Positions 36,179 to 44,352 are shown, counted from the first letter of the stretch. The stretch is DNA of 64,000 nt from Candidatus Raymondbacteria bacterium RIFOXYA2_FULL_49_16 (GCA_001789205.1 MFYT01000096.1:1-64000); one strand, 5' to 3'. Notes: generated by a model not told the origin, from the sequence alone. Translations and numbers: made by a program.

Positions 36179-36188
36179 GGGGCAAACC

Positions 36189-37070
36189 ATGAGAATTCTT
36201 TTTATTCTAACAATGCTACTTATCATCCAGGGATTGTCTGCGCGTGTCCTGAATGTGCATACATCCACGGGCTCAACTATGTTTGATCTTTCGACCGTGG
36301 ATAGTATTACAATCGATTCCATTCTGTATCCCGGCATGGTAAATGTACCCGCAGGTACGTTCCAGATGGGTTCCACTGCAAACAGTGACGAGCAACCAAT
36401 ACATACCGTCACCATCTCTTCCTTCTGGATGGACACAACCGAGGTAACACAGGCCGATTACCTGTCTGTCACGGGCGTGAATCCTTCCAATTTTACAGGT
36501 GACTCCCTGCGACCGGTGAACGCGCTGACCTGGTACGATGCTGTGCTTTACTGCAACGCTCGTAGTAAGCGCGATGGTAAGGATACGGCATACTTCTATA
36601 GTTCAATAACAGGTACACCTTTCAGCGGTTGTACTGGATTGGCTGACCTTGCTCAAGATACCTCTAAACATAGCTACCGTCTGCCCACCGAGGCTGAATG
36701 GGAATTTTCATGCAGGGCAGGAACCACCACAAGTTATTACTGGGGTGGCGGTAATGCTGACCAATATGCTTGGTATTTCGATAATGCGGGATTTACAACC
36801 CATACGGTTGCCAGCAAAGCAAAAAATGCATTCGGGTTGTATGACATGTGCGGCAATGTGTTTGAGTGGTGCTGGGATTGGAAAGGCAATTATGGAAGCG
36901 GGGCAGAAACAGACCCCACAGGCCCAGCAACAGGTACTTACCGCGTGTTACGTGGTGGCGGTTGGGGCTACCGGGTTGGAGACATAAGTTCTGCGGTACG
37001 CAAATACCCCGGTTCACCAGACCAAGTGGGCAACACTAATTACGGTTTCCGGGTTGTCTGCCGCCCCTGA
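36189..37070 (+). CDS. Secreted formylglycine-enzyme-like (SUMF1) domain protein
   Basis: A 293-aa exported protein: signal peptide MRILFILTMLLIIQGLSA, then a short 'FDLSTVDSITID' segment resembling that of the upstream gene. From about residue 50 it is an FGE-sulfatase fold: MVNVPAGTFQMGS, ISSFWMDTTEVTQADY, RLPTEAEWEFSCRAG, GLYDMCGNVFEWCWD, YRVLRGGGW and NYGFRVVCRP. No lipobox or sorting domain. Enzymatic activity is uncertain; the copper-site cysteines of true FGE are not evident. A terminator follows about 45 bp downstream. Confidence 0.85.
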   Translation: MRILFILTMLLIIQGLSARVLNVHTSTGSTMFDLSTVDSITIDSILYPGMVNVPAGTFQMGSTANSDEQPIHTVTISSFWMDTTEVTQADYLSVTGVNPSNFTGDSLRPVNALTWYDAVLYCNARSKRDGKDTAYFYSSITGTPFSGCTGLADLAQDTSKHSYRLPTEAEWEFSCRAGTTTSYYWGGGNADQYAWYFDNAGFTTHTVASKAKNAFGLYDMCGNVFEWCWDWKGNYGSGAETDPTGPATGTYRVLRGGGWGYRVGDISSAVRKYPGSPDQVGNTNYGFRVVCRP

Positions 37071-37114
37071 TGTTTGCTCCACGTATTATCAGTCAGCATT
37101 AAATTACGACCCTC

Positions 37115-37143
37115 AACCCTGGACAACCTCCGGGGTTTTTTTA
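37115..37143 (+). terminator. Rho-independent terminator
   Basis: AACCCTGG pairs with CCGGGGTT (one G-U), 7-nt loop, then T7. It closes the cargo sub-operon ending in the FGE-domain gene. Confidence 0.75.
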
Positions 37144-37144
37144 T

Positions 37145-37154
37145 CCCCCCCCCC
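37145..37154 (+). promoter_or_regulatory. C10 homopolymer tract upstream of a lipoprotein gene
   Basis: Ten consecutive C lie 48 bp before the start at 37203, in the likely promoter region of that gene. Such tracts change length by slippage and can switch expression. Confidence 0.4.
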
Positions 37155-37202
37155 TGATACTTCCGCCCCCTTTATGGTATCACCATTGTAAAGGAGGTCT
37201 CT

Positions 37203-38189
37203 ATGAAAACCATCATTATTCTCATGTCTCTGTTTCTTGCCGGTTGCCGTCTCGTCGCAATCGACACTGACGTCAAAGCCCCGCAGGTTGTCCAGCCCGG
37301 CCAGCCATTTGAAACCCGCCTGCTCACCCTCGGTTTTATTGTCGATTCAGGCAAGACCCACTTCCGCGACGAGTTCCGGTGCGATTCCGTCATTCTCGCG
37401 GCTCTTTTGCCCCAGGGATGGCAGATGATCGGTATCCGGTACGCTGTGATCGCTGATTTCGATGAATTCATTGAGGGAGTGGCCCGTTCTCGTGGAATAT
37501 GCAACAGCCGGTTAACGGATTCGATGATCATGGACAGTCTCGACCGCATGCCTTTGCCTGTTGTTGCACAGAGAGCGGAAAGGCTTGATGGTCAACTCTC
37601 CGTGTTCGATACCTTGAGGACAGAACGCAGGTTCAACAGCTTTGTCGGTCGCCAGGGGATTCAGATCCCAGCGGGGACGAGGTATAATTTCACCCCGGAA
37701 GATACGAATCGTACCGTGCCCTACCGGTATTTTATGATTATCGCCAAAATGACCATGGTTGCGAATATCGCGCCGGGAACCTATCAGCTGGGGTTTTTGT
37801 CCAGCCTGAACGGTGGCAAGGTGGTCAGCTCACCGGATAGCATACTCTCGTCATTCAAAGATGAGATCACGGTTGCCGTGGACGATATACCGGTCGGCGT
37901 TACCCTGTCCGGGACCACTGATGCGGGTGCGCCGGAGATCCGCACGCAGAACCCGCTTAATGCAGCTGGAACAGTGTCGTATTACCTGCCGAATAACCAG
38001 CAGGGAGCAGAGACCGATATAGGCATGGTCAATATCCGGGGGCAACGGATTTTTTGGCAGGAATGCAAAGGGACTGCGGGTTGGAACCAGATGGCCCCTA
38101 TAAGGCAAAAGGTCGCCGCAGGATCGTACATCATCGTTTTAAGGACCGGCAACCAGATCATTTCAAGGCCCGTGACCATTGTCAGGTAA
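37203..38189 (+). CDS. Lipoprotein with C-terminal sorting-like domain (328 aa)
   Basis: Strong ribosome site (AAAGGAGG). The start is lipoprotein-like: MKTIIILMSLFLAGC, Cys15 in the lipobox LAGC. A central beta-rich region (about 25-250) is unrecognised. The last 70 residues are similar to a type IX sorting domain (GMVNIRGQRIFWQ ... KVAAGSYIIVLRTGNQIISRPVTIVR). Having both a lipobox and a sorting-type C-terminus is unusual. It stands alone between two terminators, behind a C10 tract that could alter its expression. Confidence 0.7.
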   Translation: MKTIIILMSLFLAGCRLVAIDTDVKAPQVVQPGQPFETRLLTLGFIVDSGKTHFRDEFRCDSVILAALLPQGWQMIGIRYAVIADFDEFIEGVARSRGICNSRLTDSMIMDSLDRMPLPVVAQRAERLDGQLSVFDTLRTERRFNSFVGRQGIQIPAGTRYNFTPEDTNRTVPYRYFMIIAKMTMVANIAPGTYQLGFLSSLNGGKVVSSPDSILSSFKDEITVAVDDIPVGVTLSGTTDAGAPEIRTQNPLNAAGTVSYYLPNNQQGAETDIGMVNIRGQRIFWQECKGTAGWNQMAPIRQKVAAGSYIIVLRTGNQIISRPVTIVR

Positions 38190-38200
38190 GTTGAAGAAGA

Positions 38201-38228
38201 AAAGAGTGGCAAAAGCCGCTCTTTTTTA
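38201..38228 (+). terminator. Rho-independent terminator
   Basis: AAGAGTGGC/GCCGCTCTT with an AAAA loop and T6. It ends the lipoprotein transcript. Confidence 0.8.
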
Positions 38229-38287
38229 TCCTTGAGTCATACTCCCCATTTTTTGTAGATTGTTGCACTACTACACAGGAGGAACAC

Positions 38288-38548
38288 ATGCCAAGAATCA
38301 GCAAAGAAGAACTCATCAAGCTGCAGAAGACCTTGAAAACCGACGACGCAATCGGCAAGAAATTCAAAATCACCAGACAGGCAGTGCACCAGATGCGCGT
38401 GAAATACGGTCTGGATTACAACAGGAAGAAGAACCAGGAGCGGAACGAACAGGTCAAAAAGCTGTTCAAGACCGCTGACGCGGGAGTGGTGGCAAGGAAG
38501 CTGGACCTCTCCGTGTCGCAGGTATATAGAATACTCCGGCATAAATAG
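38288..38548 (+). CDS. Small double helix-turn-helix protein (86 aa)
   Basis: AGGAGG precedes the ATG. The all-helical basic protein holds two HTH-like units: residues about 18-42 (TDDAIGKKFKITRQAVHQMRVKYG) and 62-84 (TADAGVVARKLDLSVSQVYRILR). Both have the spacing of homeodomain-like/resolvase-type HTH segments. It is probably a DNA-binding regulator of the element or its cargo. Confidence 0.65.
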   Translation: MPRISKEELIKLQKTLKTDDAIGKKFKITRQAVHQMRVKYGLDYNRKKNQERNEQVKKLFKTADAGVVARKLDLSVSQVYRILRHK

Positions 38549-38646
38549 AGCATGCCCGAGGGAACCGAAGAAGTCCTCCTTCCCGCCCTCGTAAATTGGT
38601 TTTATATTCCCCTTGCCACATCACTTTCGCAATAGGCTTATCTATA

Positions 38647-39225
38647 TTAATATTGATCTCTACCATACCCCATCAGAGTTCCATGTTTCAGCCTCAGTCT
38701 CAGTTCAAGATCAAGTGCTTTTAAAGCAAAAAATGGGGTGTGACGAATATTAGCTGCATCCATTTGTCTGGCTTCGAATAAAACCCTTTCGATTAATCGC
38801 TTATCCTTAATTTTCTGAACAAGCTTTATTAACAGATAGTCACGGCACTGTATTATATAGGCATAGTTCTTCCTAATACCATCAAAAAGGCAATCTTCAT
38901 ATGCATGAATCATTTCGTGTAAGAGGATATGCTTCAAAATGGGTTTTCCTTTTAACGTTTCATTGATGCGAATTTCTCTGTTTTCGTAATCGATCGTACC
39001 AAGAATTTGGCCCTCTGTTGTGTTTTTATCTGGAAAATACTTAAAAATCCAACAGAGGGTATTGGAAGGAAAAAGGGTAGGCAATTCCCAAGTGCCTTGG
39101 CAATCAAAATCATCCGGAAAATCTTGTAAGGTAAAATCGGTAAAATATTCTCCTTGAAAATCACTGGCCATTTCAAACAGCTTTGGGTCAGACAGGGACT
39201 GACGAAAAAAAGGGTCTTTTTCCAT
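38647..39225 (-). CDS. SprT-like metallopeptidase (192 aa)
   Basis: Opposite strand to its neighbours. The start at 39225 (MEKDPFFRQSL) has GGAGG 6 bp upstream. HEMIH at about residue 103 (KHILLHEMIHAYEDC), preceded by an N-terminal beta region (GTIDYENREIRINETLKGKP), matches SprT-like/zincin domains used in DNA-protein crosslink repair and in many mobile elements. The third zinc ligand is not certain: the typical SprT CxxC zinc ribbon is absent. It is possibly a minimal SprT-type or ImmA-like protease. Confidence 0.65.
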   Translation of the reverse strand: MEKDPFFRQSLSDPKLFEMASDFQGEYFTDFTLQDFPDDFDCQGTWELPTLFPSNTLCWIFKYFPDKNTTEGQILGTIDYENREIRINETLKGKPILKHILLHEMIHAYEDCLFDGIRKNYAYIIQCRDYLLIKLVQKIKDKRLIERVLFEARQMDAANIRHTPFFALKALDLELRLRLKHGTLMGYGRDQY

Positions 39226-39319
39226 AATATCCTCCATTGGTGGGATTTAAAACTATTATATCAATAAAATAAATATTTCGGAGTGTTGAAGCTAAGGACA
39301 TGCTCAAGACACATGCCTG

Positions 39320-39462
39320 GTGTCCGGACTGCTGGAATAAATTACACGCGCCAAAGATGGGGTACTATCTGTAAACGACGTGGTCCCGGCCTATTCCCAC
39401 TTGTCTTTCGCCTTTGCCGCTTCCTTGGTCTGCCACTGCATGTTGCTGGGATCGTCAGCGCC
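39320..39462. repeat. Copy 1 of a duplicated segment (HNH 3' end)
   Basis: Plus-strand sequence from GTGTCC at 39320 through the HNH gene's 3' part. It matches, with many changes, the stretch at 39862-40005. Shared runs include AATTACACG, ACTATCT and the antisense of NMQ. Confidence 0.5.
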
Positions 39463-39594
39463 GCTGTGCTTCAGGGCTTTGGCATGGTCAATGACGTAAC
39501 CTGGACAGAGACCGCTCGTTTTACCCGTTGATGGGCTTTGATGCGACCATTCGAAGTCCCGGACCCTTTTCTTGCTGGTTTTTATACTTGGCAT
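39391..39594 (-). CDS. Small HNH endonuclease (67 aa)
   Basis: A short, but apparently complete, HNH (His-Me finger) protein. SPSTGKTSGLCPGYVIDHAKALKHSG then DDPSNMQWQTKEAAKAKDKWE is the typical sequence of small HNH nucleases with the CPGYVxDH core, the Asn (NMQWQT) and the closing KAKDKWE. The N-terminus is basic and no signal peptide is seen; many relatives have one, so the frame may lack its original front. A degraded second copy of its 3' part lies about 540 bp away. Confidence 0.65.
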   Translation of the reverse strand: MPSIKTSKKRVRDFEWSHQSPSTGKTSGLCPGYVIDHAKALKHSGADDPSNMQWQTKEAAKAKDKWE

Positions 39595-39613
39595 AAAATT
39601 AATTTTTTATATT

Positions 39614-39820
39614 ATGAATTCTGTCATTTTACGGGAATTGTGCAATGGATGCGGGGTCTGCGCCAAAACCTGCTCTGAAGTATTTATGATGGATTTGCAG
39701 GGCAAGGCAATCGTCAAGGTCACAACCGTATTGCAGGATGTGGAAAAGAAGTGTCTGGAAGCGGCAAACCAGTGTCCGACAAAGGCTATTGAGGTCTACA
39801 GAAAAGGAAAACGTATATAA
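39614..39820 (+). CDS. Ferredoxin, single 4Fe-4S type (68 aa)
   Basis: Small electron carrier. The start at 39614 (MNSVILRELC) is preferred over a longer frame. Residues 10-20 hold a CxxCxxCxxxC cluster (CNGCGVCAKTC) and the C-terminal part has the remaining site (ANQCPTKAIEVY). This is the layout of monocluster 4Fe-4S ferredoxins, with an extra Cys in the N-terminal loop. No redox partner lies next to it. It sits between two copies of an HNH-containing repeat, which suggests it was picked up as a passenger. Confidence 0.75.
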   Translation: MNSVILRELCNGCGVCAKTCSEVFMMDLQGKAIVKVTTVLQDVEKKCLEAANQCPTKAIEVYRKGKRI

Positions 39821-39861
39821 GCACTTTGCCGTGCGGCATGAATGGTTAAAACGCGCAGCGG

Positions 39862-40005
39862 GTGTCCTAATTGCTGAAATAAAAATAAATTACACGCCAA
39901 CGCTGAGGCACTATCTATTACGTACGACGGTCTGATCCGTAGAACCTCTCCTGTTCAATTACCTCTGCTGCCTACTGCATATTGCCGAGATTGTCAGGGC
40001 CGGAA
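39862..40005. repeat. Copy 2 of the duplicated HNH segment, degraded
   Basis: Aligns by eye with 39320-39462, including the order GTGTCC, TGCTG, AATTACACG, ACTATCT. The HNH frame survives here only as the last residues of the 295-aa neighbour (GPDNLGNMQ). Confidence 0.5.
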
Positions 40006-40859
40006 TCAAAATTGTCTTTAGAAATATGCCTTTTATTTATTTCAGTGCTGGTATAGAAATCCCACCTCTTGTCAAAATCCACCTGTCGAACGTCCGTCGA
40101 ATAATCCATAGTCAATTTATCCAAGTCGATCTTAAACCGGGGCGGTGATATTAAAGACGCTGTCTTTTCGATGCCTTTCATCTTTGTTGTGTGCGTAATC
40201 CATTTTAAAAATTCTTCATATGCCATATCCCCGGTTTGCGTCTTTGGGGAGAGAATACCATGATATTCACCGGGATCGTTTAGAAATAATAAAAACAGAC
40301 CGCAATCCGTCGATGTGACGTTATCGAATACTGGATCGCCGAACTCTTTTCCGACAAATATCTGGTAATATTTCAATACGTGGCTAAACAGGAAACGGAA
40401 AAATAATTTCTCGATTATGCTGTATGGGGATGAATACACCTGCGCCAACAGTTCCTTGGAAACATCGGCGTTGCGTGCCTGGTGGAGCAGTATCTTTCGG
40501 ATCTCGGGGTGCTTCCCGATGGCATAAGGCTCTTCCCAAACATCCTCATCTATATATATTGCTGTCCGAACCATCATCTCAAATTCCTGTTTGATCGGCT
40601 TTATGGCCCTGATCTCCTCGTTCTTATTACAGAAGTCATCCAGGTTTTTGGCAAAGGTGAGTGCAGTTTCAAAGGTCCAGTTGCTTTGGCCACTCAGCAA
40701 TAAAGAGTAGTATTTGGTGCTGCCGTAAGTAGTGTTTATGAATGCCGTAAGGTTTGAATCGCTTTCAGAACGCTTCAGGTAGTAGGAATGTTTTTTTAGG
40801 ACACAACTAATATGATCGCGCTTCTTCTGGCTCAATGATTCTTTTCTTGTGTTTTCCAT
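39972..40859 (-). CDS. Unknown 295-aa protein, divergent to the AAA+ module
   Basis: No family recognised. Soluble and mostly helical. Residues about 14-75 have the spacing of a helical DNA-binding front (VLKKHSYYLKRSESDSNLTAFINTTYG ... ETALTFAKNL), so a regulator is possible. The C-terminus GPDNLGNMQ matches part of the small HNH protein (DDPSNMQ), so the last ~10 residues seem to come from a fused HNH remnant. It is transcribed away from the RuvB-like/MoxR/VWA genes across a shared AT-rich promoter region, which fits a regulator of that set. Confidence 0.65.
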   Translation of the reverse strand: MENTRKESLSQKKRDHISCVLKKHSYYLKRSESDSNLTAFINTTYGSTKYYSLLLSGQSNWTFETALTFAKNLDDFCNKNEEIRAIKPIKQEFEMMVRTAIYIDEDVWEEPYAIGKHPEIRKILLHQARNADVSKELLAQVYSSPYSIIEKLFFRFLFSHVLKYYQIFVGKEFGDPVFDNVTSTDCGLFLLFLNDPGEYHGILSPKTQTGDMAYEEFLKWITHTTKMKGIEKTASLISPPRFKIDLDKLTMDYSTDVRQVDFDKRWDFYTSTEINKRHISKDNFDSGPDNLGNMQ

Positions 40860-40921
40860 ATTGCCTCCATACTATACCAATAATATAGCTTTTAGTACGT
40901 TAATACACAAGCTTTATTAAT

Positions 40922-40992
40922 ATTATCTATCTTTATATGGTTAGCCTTATCTATATTTTTATGTTGACCCTGGCTAGTTATAAATATATTTT
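40922..40992 (+). promoter_or_regulatory. Promoter with tandem direct repeats before the AAA+ genes
   Basis: Two copies of a TTATCTAT(C/A)TTT.TATG motif (about 40923-40940 and 40948-40964) are followed by TTGACC (40964-40969) and an AT-rich -10 region (TATATT at 40985-40990). A related stretch (CTTATCTATATTAATAT) is seen near 38637. Tandem spacing suggests a regulator-binding site. Confidence 0.4.
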
Positions 40993-41013
40993 TATATATG
41001 AAGGGTAAATAAC

Positions 41014-41910
41014 ATGTTCATGTTTCGTTCCACATTTATTATGGAGGGCCTCAAATGGCTAACATTTGTACTCGTTTCCGCAGTTTTGTACTGGAATCTC
41101 AGTACAACATTCCCATTTTTCGGTACAGGAGAAGCAGGAATGCGTCCGTTAGAAAGTTTTAATGGTTTCATCGGACAGACGAAAGCTGTCGAGTCGATTA
41201 TGATTGAACTTTGCGGGTCGGCAAAGGCAGGCAAAGTTCCGGAGGGTTTTCTTCTGACAGGAAATCCAGGTCTTGGAAAAACAGAGATGGCAAAGGCCAT
41301 TGCGATACAAAATAAAACCGCATTTCATACGGTACGATTTGTTACGAGAACCGAGATAGCGAAGGTGTTGTCGAAGGTCGAAAAAGGCGACATCGTTTTT
41401 GTGGATGAAGGACATCGCGTCCGGCATGAATTTTATGAACTGCTTTTCCCATGCATTGAACGGAAAGGGTTGACACTCAGTGATATCTTGGGTAAGGAAA
41501 AAGAGATTGAAGGGATTGATTCAAAAAAGCAAATTCAAGATTTTATTTTTATCATCGCCACAGACCAGCCAGGCAGCCTTCCCAATGCATTGAAAACCAG
41601 ACTGAAGGACCATATTCTTGATTTTTATTCAGAACGTGAACTGCGGACAATCATTTCCAACTGGTTTGACAGTGAGAATAAAAAGGTGCCGATGGATGAG
41701 AGCGGAATGCCAAAGAAAGAAGCTTTGGTTGAATTTACTCCTCATGTATTGACCGTCATTGCAAGGACTGGGAAAGGGAACCCACGTCAAGCTCTGAGGC
41801 ACGCTAAAACCGTTCGTCACGCAGCATTGGCAGCAGGCATGAATTCAATAAACGCACCGTTCTGTAAATCATGTTTAAAAAAGAACGATATTTCTAAAAA
41901 CAGGCCTTGA
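41014..41910 (+). CDS. RuvB-like AAA+ ATPase with membrane segment, N-terminal part
   Basis: A RuvB-family AAA+ domain: SFNGFIGQTKAVE (as in RuvB's F.d.IGQ), Walker A GNPGLGKTE (83-91), Walker B DIVFVDEGHR (Asp131, Glu132), sensor region IATDQPGSLPNALKTRLKDHI, and the NPRQALR arginine motif near 265. A hydrophobic segment at about 13-36 could anchor it in the membrane, unlike true RuvB. The frame stops at 41910 and the family's C-terminal winged helix continues in the next frame, so the gene is split by a +1 shift within 41876-41908. AAGGG lies 8 bp before the start. Confidence 0.8.
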   Translation: MFMFRSTFIMEGLKWLTFVLVSAVLYWNLSTTFPFFGTGEAGMRPLESFNGFIGQTKAVESIMIELCGSAKAGKVPEGFLLTGNPGLGKTEMAKAIAIQNKTAFHTVRFVTRTEIAKVLSKVEKGDIVFVDEGHRVRHEFYELLFPCIERKGLTLSDILGKEKEIEGIDSKKQIQDFIFIIATDQPGSLPNALKTRLKDHILDFYSERELRTIISNWFDSENKKVPMDESGMPKKEALVEFTPHVLTVIARTGKGNPRQALRHAKTVRHAALAAGMNSINAPFCKSCLKKNDISKNRP

Positions 41911-42145
41911 TGCGAATGACGTGAAAATAATGAAAGCGCTATATAACGCTGCGGGTCCTATCAGCATCCGAGAATTAGCCAACATTACCGGCATCGACGA
42001 GGATAGTATATCTCAATACTACGAACCATACCTGAACCGGATTAATTTTATTCACGTATCCAGCAAAGGCAGATACTTAACGTCAAGAGGCAATATTTTC
42101 ATGGAGGACAAGTATGCATATCGTAAAAGTAGGACGGCCGCTTAA
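41911..42145 (+). pseudogene. C-terminal winged-helix part of the RuvB-like gene, out of frame
   Basis: Continues the RuvB-like protein in the +1 frame. GLDANDVKIMKALYNAAGPIS, upstream and through the ATG at 41921, corresponds to RuvB's GLDxxDxxIL. Then come IRELANITGIDEDSISQYYEPYLNRINFIHVSSKGRYLTSRG, equal in pattern to the RuvB_C DNA-binding winged helix. The usable window for the shift contains an A6 run (41877-41882) and an A5 run (41896-41900). It is a sequencing error, a mutation or programmed slippage; two coupled subunits are also possible. Confidence 0.7.
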
Positions 42146-43094
42146 AAAGTTAATTGCCGCTGCTTACAAGGCAAGACAGCCTGTTTTGCTCGTTGGCAAA
42201 CATGGTCTGGGGAAAAGTGAAATTTTCAAGGAGGTGGCGGCAGAACTGAAGATCGAAGCCAAAGTAATAGACCTGTCAATTATTGAGCCTGTTGATTTGG
42301 CAGGATTACCAATGATCGACCAGATAGAAAAGGTAATGAAATACGCACAACCCGCAAGCCTACCGAGTGACAAGAATGGGAAAGGGATTATCCTTTTTGA
42401 AGAATTGAATCGCGTGCCCAAGGATCTGCAGGCCGCATGCCTGCAGATCTGCACTGAAAGAAAATTTAACAGTTATGAGTTACCTGACGGGTGGATCCCC
42501 TGCGCCGCAGTCAACCCCGTCACGGATGAGTATGACACAGACCAGCTCGATGCGGCGCTTATGAGCAGGTTCATGGTAGTATATATTGAGGCGGATGCTG
42601 ATGAATGGATTATGTGGGCAAGGGCCAACAAGGTGCATGAAGTCGTAATTGCATACCTTGAAAAGGACCGAAAAGCAATTAACGACCCAGACCTGAGCCC
42701 CCGAACTCTTTTTTATACATCGCGGTTCATTCTTTCGAATCAGAAAATAGATGATGATACCTTATTATCGGGCATTGTTGGCCTGGCGGGTGAAAAGCAT
42801 GGGTCTGCAATCTTTCGAATGCTCAAAAAGAAGGACATCGACCACCTTACGATAAAAGATATCCTAACCAATCCTACAAAAAGCGCTGATACTATTATAA
42901 TGATAGTAGAGAAACGCAGAACCGATAGGCTGTCAGACATAATGTCCATAATCTTGCAGTATGTGAAGAGTGGCAAAAGTCCCTCCAAGGACCAACATGT
43001 GAACCTCTTAGCTTTTATTGCCCTCTTGCCGGAACAGAAACAAAAAGAAATAAGGAGCTTTTGCAAAGGATGCGGATTTCAAACGAAGAAATAG
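42114..43094 (+). CDS. MoxR-like AAA+ ATPase
   Basis: A 326-aa MoxR-type ATPase: Walker A GKHGLGKSE (28-36), the MoxR patch DLAGLPMID, a Walker-B-like IILFEELNR (Glu96-Glu97, the usual Asp changed to Phe-Glu), sensor-1 AAVNP, and the DAALMSRF arginine-finger region. MoxR ATPases usually chaperone or remodel a target together with a VWA protein, whose gene follows at once. It overlaps the winged-helix gene by 32 bp. A GGAGG site precedes the ATG. Confidence 0.8.
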   Translation: MHIVKVGRPLKKLIAAAYKARQPVLLVGKHGLGKSEIFKEVAAELKIEAKVIDLSIIEPVDLAGLPMIDQIEKVMKYAQPASLPSDKNGKGIILFEELNRVPKDLQAACLQICTERKFNSYELPDGWIPCAAVNPVTDEYDTDQLDAALMSRFMVVYIEADADEWIMWARANKVHEVVIAYLEKDRKAINDPDLSPRTLFYTSRFILSNQKIDDDTLLSGIVGLAGEKHGSAIFRMLKKKDIDHLTIKDILTNPTKSADTIIMIVEKRRTDRLSDIMSIILQYVKSGKSPSKDQHVNLLAFIALLPEQKQKEIRSFCKGCGFQTKK

Positions 43095-44299
43095 AAGCCC
43101 AGGGCCATATAAGCACGGCCTTGATGCGTCTGGGACAAAAACATCAGTTCCATACCGCTCTTGCTAAGCATTGGGGTATCCATGCCGGCAAGGCCAGGTC
43201 AATCAGGGCCGAATTCAGCGATGAGGTGGAGATCATTTTTAGCCCAGGATATGTGAATAATGCTAAAAATATCGGGGTCATCGAGAAACGTTTATTGGCA
43301 GTATTAAAATCTATTATCAAGAAAGCATATGAAGAAAAAGACGAGGAGGAGGATAATGAGGAGAAGGATGATGGGGAGGACGGGGATGATGGAGAGGATG
43401 GGGAGAATGAGGCGATAGAATGCGAAAAGAAGAGCGAAGGTGGGCAGGAAAAAGATCCGCCAGATCCATCCAAGGCCGGGAATAGTCAGTCACTGCAAAC
43501 AAAAGCGAGTCAACAGGGTGACCAGCCAGACCCACAGAAAGAACGGGGGGATGAAGAACAACCATCCCCGCAGAACGCCGATATCGACGGCAATGGGCCA
43601 TCCCAGGGGAATCTGACGGAAGCTCTTAAGAATAAAATAAAAACTATTGCCAAATTATGCGCCATGGAGAACCCTGATGCTTCAGACATTCCCGCAGAGC
43701 TCCTGGGGGCAGACGATGATCAAAAATCGCAGGTAGGGAATATAGCAGGGAATGCGGCCGAAGTGGTAATCTCTGATGGCAATAGCGGGCTTCAATGGAA
43801 CAGAATTCTGAAAAACTACTTTGGTTCGGTACGAGAGAAGACTCGGACCAGAATGTATCCGAACAGACGCATGCCCGAGCTACTGGGTATCGTCCCTGGG
43901 AATAAACGGAGCTTTAGACGGCCGCGTATCATGATCGTCATCGACACTTCCGGGTCGATCTCCTCGGAGGATTTGACAATTATCGGCCGCGAGTGCAAGT
44001 ATTTCCGCCGTACGTCCGAGGTATGCATCGTCGAATGCGATTATGAAATTCATCGGATATACGATTTCAAGGGAAAGATCAAAGACGTTGTCGGACGAGG
44101 GGGAACTTCATTCTTACCGCCACTTGATGAAAAGTTCTTAGCAAAAAGGCGGGCTGAACTCGTAATTTATTTTACTGATGGTGAGGGACCGGCGCCTGAA
44201 AAGCCGCCGATAGTACCGATCATTTGGTGTCTTTTACGCCGAGATTCCATATCACCAGCGAAATATGGGCGGGTAGTTCGGTACGACAAGGAAATATAA
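43070..44299 (+). CDS. CobT-like VWA protein with acidic linker (409 aa)
   Basis: The start at ATG 43070 is chosen; an upstream TTG at 43061 is possible. About residues 80-200 are a very acidic, Gln/Pro/Gly-rich linker (EEDNEEKDDGEDGDD...), as in CobT/ViaA-type proteins. The C-terminal VWA domain has an intact MIDAS: DTSGSIS from Asp292, GRGGTSFLPP, and FTDGEG. No HExxH is visible in the N-terminal part, so it is not the metallopeptidase-fused form. It overlaps the MoxR gene by 25 bp, making a MoxR-VWA pair. The next gene follows after a hairpin. Confidence 0.8.
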   Translation: MRISNEEIEAQGHISTALMRLGQKHQFHTALAKHWGIHAGKARSIRAEFSDEVEIIFSPGYVNNAKNIGVIEKRLLAVLKSIIKKAYEEKDEEEDNEEKDDGEDGDDGEDGENEAIECEKKSEGGQEKDPPDPSKAGNSQSLQTKASQQGDQPDPQKERGDEEQPSPQNADIDGNGPSQGNLTEALKNKIKTIAKLCAMENPDASDIPAELLGADDDQKSQVGNIAGNAAEVVISDGNSGLQWNRILKNYFGSVREKTRTRMYPNRRMPELLGIVPGNKRSFRRPRIMIVIDTSGSISSEDLTIIGRECKYFRRTSEVCIVECDYEIHRIYDFKGKIKDVVGRGGTSFLPPLDEKFLAKRRAELVIYFTDGEGPAPEKPPIVPIIWCLLRRDSISPAKYGRVVRYDKEI

Positions 44300-44320
44300 G
44301 AGGTGGCCCAAACATCAACC

Positions 44321-44352
44321 GGCGCCAGGCCTGAAAATCCTGGCGCCATTTT
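44321..44352 (+). terminator. Hairpin between the VWA gene and its neighbour
   Basis: GGCGCCAGG (44321-44329) pairs perfectly with CCTGGCGCC (44339-44347), then ATTTT. The next ribosome site AAAGGAG follows at once, so it may be an attenuator or RNA-processing site rather than an end. Confidence 0.55.

Noticed and set aside
41876-41883. A AAA AAG as a classic -1 frameshift site in the RuvB-like gene
   Set aside because: The heptamer is in the right frame, but a -1 shift runs into a stop after four codons. The winged helix needs a +1 shift.
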